From Candidatus Methanoperedens sp. (lineage in GTDB: Archaea; Halobacteriota; Methanosarcinia; Methanosarcinales; Methanoperedenaceae): a stretch of 8,623 nucleotides of DNA. The translations under genes were made by a program, and so were the position numbers. Position 1 is the first letter of the stretch; each line of letters opens with the position of its first letter. Below are positions 1 through 4,946 of the stretch, one piece after another. The stretch lies in NCBI GenBank assembly GCA_023249275.1, contig JAHFCV010000102.1, forward strand, positions 1 to 8,623, written 5' to 3'. The notes beneath the pieces are model-generated. The model saw only the letters and a list, made by a program, of their open reading frames with translations. It did no database searches and was not told the DNA's origin.

Positions 1-235
1 CCTCAATCTGGGAACTCAAAAGCGCCTCCTTTTTTACATACATTGCAATGAAAAGGTCAGCATTTGGCAAAACTGTTGTAATTCCATCCAGTCTTGCAAG
101 GTCTCTATCCGCTTTTGATAACAATGACTGTAATTCTTCATCATATTCGATAGGCGGGTCGGGGGGTAAAGGTGCGGGTATGAATGCTTTATATCCACCT
201 GATTGCTTTACGAATGTTCCAGCTCTGGTTTTCAT
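1..235 (-). CDS. Fic-family protein, N-terminal fragment (runs off left edge)
   Basis: Seen: reading the minus strand from the ATG at 235-233 gives an open frame of 78 codons with no stop before the window edge. It starts MKTRAGTFVKQ, continues with the proline-rich FIPAPLPPDPPIEYDEEL, and near the edge reads KKEALLSSQIE. Family knowledge: a PLPP/P segment, an 'L..LDG...LPN' stretch and the EALLSSQIE(GT) motif are hallmarks of the Fic N-terminal domain that precedes the Fic catalytic core in long Fic proteins. Such proteins transfer AMP or related groups to target proteins. The catalytic HPFxxGNGR region lies outside the window, so activity cannot be judged. Start choice: AAAGG (minus strand, 247-243) sits 7 nt before the ATG. 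The gene is divergent from the thiol/heme cluster, and a palindromic AT-rich region separates them. The family call is fairly firm; the role (toxin-like, regulatory) is open. Confidence 0.86.
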   Translation of the reverse strand, partial: MKTRAGTFVKQSGGYKAFIPAPLPPDPPIEYDEELQSLLSKADRDLARLDGITTVLPNADLFIAMYVKKEALLSSQIE

Positions 236-334
236 AAGATAACCTTTCTTTACTTATCTTAAGATTACTAATTTTAAGTTAAGTAAAGTTAACTTATAAT
301 ATAATACTTCATTATAAATTAAGTTATCTTAATT
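236..334 (-). promoter_or_regulatory. Palindrome-rich promoter/operator region of the Fic gene
   Basis: Seen: this AT-rich stretch directly upstream of the Fic start holds several perfect inverted repeats. They are AAGATAA (236-242) with TTATCTT (254-260), TTTACTTA (249-256) with TAAGTAAA (280-287), TAAGTTAA (275-282) with TTAACTTA (289-296), and AATTAAG (317-323) with CTTAATT (328-334). TTATCTTAA also occurs as a direct repeat at 254-262 and 324-332. A TATA-like stretch on the minus strand (306-293, TATTATATTATAAG) would place transcription start roughly at 265-270, giving a short leader with a ribosome binding site. Inference: stacked dyads between the TATA element and the start suggest tight repression, possibly autoregulation, as is usual for toxin-like genes. 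Confidence 0.5.
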
Positions 335-447
335 CCCACACCAAACTCGAAAGTTCAGAAGGCTTAAAAGTCTGGATATTGTGATTGACTACTGGCATGA
401 TGGGCTATGATAGGATGGGGGCTATTTAAAATGAGGTTGTGATGACC
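335..447. other. Intergenic stretch with no recognisable feature
   Basis: Between the Fic control region and the promoter of unit A there is about 110 nt with no open frame of note on either strand, no tRNA-like cloverleaf and no clear repeat beyond a short G-rich GATGGG/GATAGGATGGGGG pattern near 399-420. It probably separates the two divergent transcription units. Confidence 0.4.
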
Positions 448-485
448 AAAATCCTTATATTACTTTACATCTATTGTAAACTCAG
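448..485 (+). promoter_or_regulatory. Archaeal promoter of unit A, with dyad at 462-482; probable leaderless start
   Basis: Seen: AAAATCCTTATATTA at 447-461 resembles an archaeal BRE plus TATA box. CTTATATT begins 32 nt before the ATG at 486. Archaeal transcription starts about 25 nt after the TATA centre, which puts the start at or just before the ATG. No Shine-Dalgarno sequence is visible. Inference: the first gene is translated from a leaderless mRNA. Between the TATA box and the start lies the dyad ACTTTAC-N7-GTAAACT (462-482; the inner TTTACA/TGTAAA arms are perfect). This is a good position for a repressor that blocks polymerase. Confidence 0.6.
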
Positions 486-956
486 ATGCACTTTAAATAC
501 TGGATATTCGTAATACTCGCCCTCTCTTTACTTTTTTCAGGGTATATTTACTCCAAATCAATCGTTGTAAATGATATTTCAGGGACAGATAATTTGGGCG
601 CAGGCAAACTGACCTTAAAAGGAGTAACATTCCTGACCGAGCTTTCTCCGGCGCTTGAAGCTGCAAAAGCGCAGGGCAAGCCGTTATTCGTATACGCCAG
701 GTCTGATTATTGCGGATGGTGCAAGAAATTCGAAGCAGAGACCTTTACAAACCAGAGCGTGATTAAAACACTAAACGAAAACTTCATATTAGTTTCGATA
801 GATGTGGAAAGGCAAAAGAACGAGACCAGGAATTTCAGGGTGCACGGCACGCCTGCCGAGATTTTCCTTGATTCAAACGGCACCGAGATAAAAAGGATAC
901 CCGGATATACGGATACCACCACATTTCTAAACACAATAAAAGAAATAGCAAGATAA
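486..956 (+). CDS. Membrane-anchored thioredoxin-like protein, CGWC active site
   Basis: A 156-residue protein. Residues 4-22 form a hydrophobic signal anchor without a lipobox cysteine, so the rest should face outside the cytoplasm. Residues about 50-155 form a thioredoxin fold: DYCGWCKKF puts the redox pair at C76 and C79, and HGTP gives the cis-proline at P123. The pattern 'ALEAAKAQGKPLFVY...CGWCKKF' fits the thioredoxin-7/DsbD gamma-like group, proteins that pass electrons to periplasmic thiols. It is the first gene of a unit followed by a PCYCGC protein (19 nt gap), CcdA and an iron-sulfur membrane protein. Its likely partner is CcdA, which would keep it reduced. Proposed role: reducing apocytochrome c or other exported disulfides. 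The thioredoxin call is firm and the substrate is inferred. The start fits the promoter geometry (leaderless). Confidence 0.9.
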   Translation: MHFKYWIFVILALSLLFSGYIYSKSIVVNDISGTDNLGAGKLTLKGVTFLTELSPALEAAKAQGKPLFVYARSDYCGWCKKFEAETFTNQSVIKTLNENFILVSIDVERQKNETRNFRVHGTPAEIFLDSNGTEIKRIPGYTDTTTFLNTIKEIAR

Positions 957-975
957 AATAAAAAGAGGCATAAAA

Positions 976-2220
976 ATGAAGCCTGAAAAGAAAACAAAAA
1001 ATATAAACGTGAATCGTGAAAAAATTGCGAAAAAGAAGGGAAGCAATAGGTTAATTATCAGTGCAGTGGCAATAATTTTGCTTGCTGCAATAGCTTATGC
1101 CGTTTTTTCCGGTGATTCAACCACAAAAAAAACCGGAAGCGAAATAAAACTTCCAAGTTATGCTTATACCAATCCCCTGACCCTGAAAGGTTATAAATAC
1201 GCAACCGAACACCCAGAAATACTTGAGCAGATTCCATGCTACTGCGGATGCGGCGGACACTCTGGTCACAGGTTCTTGCGCGATTGTTATATTCACGACG
1301 ACTGGACTTATGACGACCACGCCTCATTCTGCGATGTATGCATTGGAGAAGCCATAAAAGTCCAGGACTATCTCGCACAGGGCAAGACGCTTAAGGAAGT
1401 GCGCGTGCTTATAGACCAGGAATACGGCAGCAAATATCCGGAAGGGAAGACAAACACACCTTCGGTAAGAGATGATTACATTGCTATCCTTTTACCTAAG
1501 GTGTCAGGAATACCGGTTGCAACTCCAAAGCGCGTTGACCTCTCAGCGTATAATCTCCCTGAGAATTTCAAATCCATCGCCGACGGATTGAAGCTTTCAC
1601 CTGCCGGGATTGACAGGGCGTATTTCATCAATACAAAAATGCTTGCAGGAACTGAAATGGAAACACAGTATGTAGGCGGTTCGGTCGAGCCTGATGCATT
1701 CTATGGCAAAAAGATAATCGGCATGTACAGCGCAGATTACAGCCCCACATCGTGGATTGAGATGCATGATATGGGTTATGACAGTACAAAAGATGCGACA
1801 CTCCGGGCACATGCTGAACAGGGAATGAAAAACATCATATATACAAGACCACTTATCTACGGGCACAGCCAGAATGTAGATAATGTCCTGAAATTGATGA
1901 AAGACCCAACCAGTATGGATTCCTCGTATTCTACCTATAAACCGCTGCTTGATGCGGTTGATTCCCAGAACGCTGCGTATGCTGTTGTAGTGACGCAACC
2001 AACAAAATTTTCGGATATAAATTACGTGAGCTTAACTCCTGTTAATGGCAAAGTTGAACTTGTCAAGGCGTATAAAATCACAGACAATAAATCAATTCCT
2101 GCCGCATTCAGTAAGTATGCTCCGCAAACAAAAGACAATATACTAATAATAAAAGCGACAGGAGATTTGACAACCGTTCAATCAGAGCAAGATAATATAG
2201 ACGCAGCAGCAAGAACGTAA
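976..2220 (+). CDS. Anchored PCYCGC-motif protein with CcmH-like segment and unknown C-terminal domain
   Basis: A 414-residue protein. A very basic N-terminus (residues 1-24) is followed by one membrane segment (26-45); the rest should be extracytoplasmic. Residues 80-155 are rich in Cys and His. PCYCGC gives C88, C90 and C92, followed by H95, H98, C104, H107, H115 and a CDVC pair at C119 and C122. This matches the PCYCGC-motif family (known from Bacillus lipoproteins, function unknown). After CDVC, the stretch around residues 130-152 (AQGKTLKEVRVLIDQEYG) follows the CcmH pattern of CxxC, a helix, G-K/S, E-V/I and a final YG. Inference: it may act as a CcmH-type apocytochrome thiol reductase or bind metal or heme. 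Residues about 190-414 are a separate soluble domain with no cysteine that I do not recognise. Start: AGAGG at 964-968, 7 nt before the ATG. The stop directly abuts the ccdA start. Confidence 0.82.
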   Translation: MKPEKKTKNINVNREKIAKKKGSNRLIISAVAIILLAAIAYAVFSGDSTTKKTGSEIKLPSYAYTNPLTLKGYKYATEHPEILEQIPCYCGCGGHSGHRFLRDCYIHDDWTYDDHASFCDVCIGEAIKVQDYLAQGKTLKEVRVLIDQEYGSKYPEGKTNTPSVRDDYIAILLPKVSGIPVATPKRVDLSAYNLPENFKSIADGLKLSPAGIDRAYFINTKMLAGTEMETQYVGGSVEPDAFYGKKIIGMYSADYSPTSWIEMHDMGYDSTKDATLRAHAEQGMKNIIYTRPLIYGHSQNVDNVLKLMKDPTSMDSSYSTYKPLLDAVDSQNAAYAVVVTQPTKFSDINYVSLTPVNGKVELVKAYKITDNKSIPAAFSKYAPQTKDNILIIKATGDLTTVQSEQDNIDAAART

Positions 2221-2949
2221 ATGCCCACAGCTCCATCGGTATTATGGGTTTTCATCGCAGGCATGGCAACAGTGATAACGCCGTGCGTTCTCCCCATCCT
2301 GCCTGCGGTGCTGTCAGGCTCCGTGGGCAGCAGGTTTCGCCCTCTTGCCATAGTAACCGGCATGACAATAACCTTTACGCTGATGGGCATACTTATTTCA
2401 GCGCTTGCTTCTTTTGTTTTTTTCACCGAATACCTGCGCTGGTTCTCGATACTTTTTATTATCGGCATGGGCGCGGTTTTGTTTGATGACGATATTAACA
2501 ATGCGTACGTAAATGTTTCAAGCTCGGTCGTGAACTTCGCCCGCATGCATGTATCATTTCTCGGGAGCGTGTCGTCCGTAGCGCCAAGAGAAGGACTGCT
2601 CGGAGGTCTCTTCCTGGGCATGTCCCTGGGCGTCATCTGGATTCCCTGCGTTGGACCTATCCTTGGGGCGGTGTTTGCATACGTGGCAGAAAGTTCAGCA
2701 AGCGCAGGCAATATTTTACACGGTGTTATCCTATTGGTAACATATTCTCTCGGCGTTGGGATTCCAATGCTAATCATAGCCTATTCCGGGAAGAGCGTAT
2801 CAGGCAGGGTTAAATGGTTTGTAAAAAGAGGGCATTTCTTTAAGAGGCTCTCTGGCATGATCCTGATACTCGTTGGACTCATGATGCTCTTTGGAATCGA
2901 TAAATATTTTCAAGCAAAGTTGCTCCCCTATTTCCCGGCTTTAATTTGA
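2221..2949 (+). CDS. ccdA: CcdA, thiol:disulfide transmembrane electron carrier
   Basis: A 242-residue polytopic protein with six hydrophobic segments (about 8-30, 40-64, 72-90, 125-152, 165-188, 209-227), the size and layout of CcdA, the stand-alone version of the DsbD membrane domain. The diagnostic redox cysteines are C22 in TPCVLPILPA and C143 in WIPCVGP. The family moves two electrons from cytoplasmic thioredoxin across the membrane to extracytoplasmic thioredoxin-like proteins, and is required for cytochrome c maturation in many organisms. Neighbours fit exactly: anchored thioredoxin and PCYCGC protein upstream, iron-sulfur protein downstream. The ATG follows the upstream TAA with no gap and no clear ribosome binding site, so translation is probably coupled. 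A second CcdA copy, damaged, lies at the right window edge. Confidence 0.94.
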   Translation: MPTAPSVLWVFIAGMATVITPCVLPILPAVLSGSVGSRFRPLAIVTGMTITFTLMGILISALASFVFFTEYLRWFSILFIIGMGAVLFDDDINNAYVNVSSSVVNFARMHVSFLGSVSSVAPREGLLGGLFLGMSLGVIWIPCVGPILGAVFAYVAESSASAGNILHGVILLVTYSLGVGIPMLIIAYSGKSVSGRVKWFVKRGHFFKRLSGMILILVGLMMLFGIDKYFQAKLLPYFPALI

Positions 2950-2955
2950 GGTCAT

Positions 2956-4347
2956 ATGGATAAAAACATGGCAGAAAATAATGAAAAATCCGACTTACTT
3001 GACGTTTATTTCTTCAGGAACCTTGTGAAAAACAGGTTCTTCAGACCTGTTGTCAATATCGTCTTTTTCATAGCCCTGCTGATAATCATTTACTTCGGTC
3101 TGTCAAGCGAACCCGACCTTCGCTTCCACGGGGGAATACCCTTTGCCACAACCATGATATGGGACCTCTGGCACCCCATCCTCGCATTCACCATCATCCT
3201 TCTGGGCAGGCTGTGGTGTTTTGCATGCCCGATAGGCGCAGTGGGCGACTGGACGCAGTCTGTGTTCAGCCTCAATAAGAAATATCCTGAAAAGTACCGC
3301 AATCTCTGGATTGCAGTTATACTTTTCCTGTTTATTTTTGCAGCAGAGCGCCATCTTTTCATGTTCACAAGGAACCCGCCCAACACTGCATACCTGCTTT
3401 TATTTTTCACAGGTTTAGCTGTGGTAATGGGGGCAATATTTGAAAAACGAAGTTTTTGCCGTTATATCTGTCCAATCGGGCTTGTGCTGGGAGTCTTCTC
3501 AATGCTCTCGGCAGTGGAACTTCGCTGCAAATCAAGGAAAACCTGCCAGGACCACGACATCAAAGAATGCGTTATCGGGAATGAAGCCGGAAAAGGCTGC
3601 CCTGTAGGCGAATTTCCCCAGACAATGGAGCGGAATAACCAGTGTATCATGTGTATGGAGTGCGTGAGCTCCTGTTCAAAGGAAAACATCCGCATAAGCC
3701 CGAGGCTTCCAGGCGCAGATATTATCAAATCAAGAAAAACGCATCTGGATGAAGCCTATTTAGTCCACGGTATCATAGTCATTTTCCTTTTTGTCATGGG
3801 AATGGAACGCCTTCAATTCAGGAATATGATCATTAATTTTGTAAGGTCAACCGCTCCGTTTGATACGTTAATATTCCGCGACTTTTTCGTGAACTACTGG
3901 AGGAATATGTGGGCGGTTATCATATTTACCCTGATAACGCTGGGCGCTGTGGGCTTGATGTACCTGTCTGCAAGGGCGTCTTTTCCAGGCAGGAGTACAA
4001 AGCAGAAGTTCACAGACCTCTCTTACGCATTCATTCCCTTGAGCCTGTCTGTATATCTGGCTGAAAACACATTCCGTTTGCTAAAAGGCATGTTCTTCCT
4101 GGCAGGAATCGCAGGGGAATTCTTGGGGAAAGTGTGGGAATTCGCCATAGATTTTGAAACCATCAACCAGTTGCAGATTATATTATTGATAGCGGGTTTC
4201 ATTTTTACAGTATGGGCAGGGTATCTTATCAGCAAGAGAATTTCACAAAGCGAAAAAGAGTTGCGGCAAAGCATGATAGCAATAAGTATTGTTGCGGTTG
4301 TTTATATGTTCATAGGAGTGAAAATTCTAACGCTCCCCATAATATAG
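2956..4347 (+). CDS. NapH-like polytopic 4Fe-4S membrane protein with extended C-terminus
   Basis: A 463-residue membrane protein. The N-terminal half has the NapH/YccM/FixG layout. Membrane segments lie near 33-50, 70-90, 116-131 and 145-162. Two short cysteine-proline motifs, LWCFACP (C88, C91) and FCRYICP (C168, C172), flank them. A hydrophilic ferredoxin region at about 188-250 holds a CX2CX2CX3C cluster motif (C230, C233, C236, C240; Ser replaces the usual Pro after the last Cys). Four further cysteines (C191, C197, C205, C215) could bind another cluster. Residues 265-463 add roughly four or five more membrane segments, which NapH (about 290 residues) lacks. Family role: membrane electron transfer. 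Inference: it may feed electrons to CcdA or the thioredoxins, or act as an assembly reductant. GAGGT overlaps the ccdA stop and sits 4 nt before the first ATG; a second ATG (2968) is an alternative start. Confidence 0.82.
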   Translation: MDKNMAENNEKSDLLDVYFFRNLVKNRFFRPVVNIVFFIALLIIIYFGLSSEPDLRFHGGIPFATTMIWDLWHPILAFTIILLGRLWCFACPIGAVGDWTQSVFSLNKKYPEKYRNLWIAVILFLFIFAAERHLFMFTRNPPNTAYLLLFFTGLAVVMGAIFEKRSFCRYICPIGLVLGVFSMLSAVELRCKSRKTCQDHDIKECVIGNEAGKGCPVGEFPQTMERNNQCIMCMECVSSCSKENIRISPRLPGADIIKSRKTHLDEAYLVHGIIVIFLFVMGMERLQFRNMIINFVRSTAPFDTLIFRDFFVNYWRNMWAVIIFTLITLGAVGLMYLSARASFPGRSTKQKFTDLSYAFIPLSLSVYLAENTFRLLKGMFFLAGIAGEFLGKVWEFAIDFETINQLQIILLIAGFIFTVWAGYLISKRISQSEKELRQSMIAISIVAVVYMFIGVKILTLPII

Positions 4348-4350
4348 CCT

Positions 4351-4371
4351 ACTTTACACGCGTCGTAAAGT
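4351..4371. promoter_or_regulatory. Inverted repeat ACTTTAC-N7-GTAAAGT, candidate operator
   Basis: Seen: perfect 7-bp arms (4351-4357 and 4365-4371) with a 7-nt centre, 3 nt after the stop of the NapH-like gene. The arms and centre length match the dyad in the unit A promoter (462-482) except for one base. Inference: a binding site for the same regulator. A stem acting in termination or RNA processing of unit A is the alternative, but no T-run follows. Confidence 0.5.
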
Positions 4372-4436
4372 ATATGCTTACACAGAATAGAGTGAATTAA
4401 AATAAAAAAAATCAGACGAGAAAACACAAACCATAT

Positions 4437-4471
4437 ACACTTATATTTAGAGCGAATCAATAAGGAACTAC
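4437..4471 (+). promoter_or_regulatory. Archaeal promoter of unit B
   Basis: Seen: ACACTTATATTTAG at 4437-4450. CTTATATT begins at 4440, 32 nt before the ATG at 4472, identical in sequence and spacing to the unit A promoter. The transcription start would fall at or within a few nt of the ATG. AAGGA at 4462-4466 could serve as a weak ribosome binding site only if transcription starts earlier, for instance from a second TATA-like stretch, AAGTATATGCTTA, at 4368-4380, next to the dyad. Confidence 0.55.
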
Positions 4472-4945
4472 ATGAAAACCAAGAAACTGCTGTCAATACT
4501 TGTATTGATTTTGATCATATCCATGGCATACGGCACTTACAATCTCTCCCTCTCGCAATTCAAGCTGAGCGACAAGAACAATAGTTACTTAGGCGGTCTT
4601 ACATGGTCGCGTTCGCTTGACGCCTCATTGCAGAAAGCCCAGCAGGAAAACAAGCCTATTGCCATGTATTTCTGGGCAATATGGTGCCAGTACTGCGCGA
4701 AATTCCAGTCAGATACGCTCGGCAACCCGCAGGTAAAGGAGATACTTGAAAAAGATTATGTTCTTGTGGCAATGGATCTGGATATTGATAGAGACATATC
4801 GCGTAAATACGGCGTGAGCTATCCTCCTTATGTGATTTTCCTTGACGGAAAAGGGGATGTGCTTGAACGAATTCCTGGTGCTGTGGATGCTAACTATTTC
4901 CTGCCTATAGTCACAAAGGTTAGAAACCAGGTAAGAGGCAAATAA
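4472..4945 (+). CDS. Membrane-anchored thioredoxin-like protein, CQYC active site
   Basis: A 157-residue protein with a basic N-terminus and a hydrophobic anchor at residues 5-22; the rest should face outside. Residues about 45-155 are a thioredoxin fold with AIWCQYCAKF (C72, C75) and a cis-proline in SYPPY (P118 or P119). It is a paralogue of the first thioredoxin in this window (similar length, anchor, 'KAQ..NKP' helix, and 'ERIPG' near the end where the other has 'KRIPG'). The active-site dipeptide is QY instead of GW, so redox potential or partner may differ. Its stop is 1 nt from the ccmF start, so the two are co-expressed, and a role as CcmG/ResA-like apocytochrome reductant is the best guess. 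The family is firm; the substrate is inferred. Confidence 0.9.
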   Translation: MKTKKLLSILVLILIISMAYGTYNLSLSQFKLSDKNNSYLGGLTWSRSLDASLQKAQQENKPIAMYFWAIWCQYCAKFQSDTLGNPQVKEILEKDYVLVAMDLDIDRDISRKYGVSYPPYVIFLDGKGDVLERIPGAVDANYFLPIVTKVRNQVRGK

Positions 4946-4946
4946 T

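Noticed and set aside
48..242. Plus-strand 64-codon open frame opposite the Fic fragment
   Set aside because: The minus strand carries a clear Fic N-terminal motif over the same bases; the plus frame has low-complexity composition and no promoter or ribosome binding site.
2178..2777. 199-codon minus-strand open frame opposite ccdA
   Set aside because: It mirrors the ccdA coding frame, whose PCVLP and PCVGP motifs are diagnostic; the antisense product is rich in Thr, Pro and Arg and matches no family.
4351..4371. Intrinsic terminator for unit A
   Set aside because: The stem is followed by TATATGCTTA and then an A-rich tract, not a T-run, and a near copy of the dyad sits in the unit A promoter, so an operator is the better reading.
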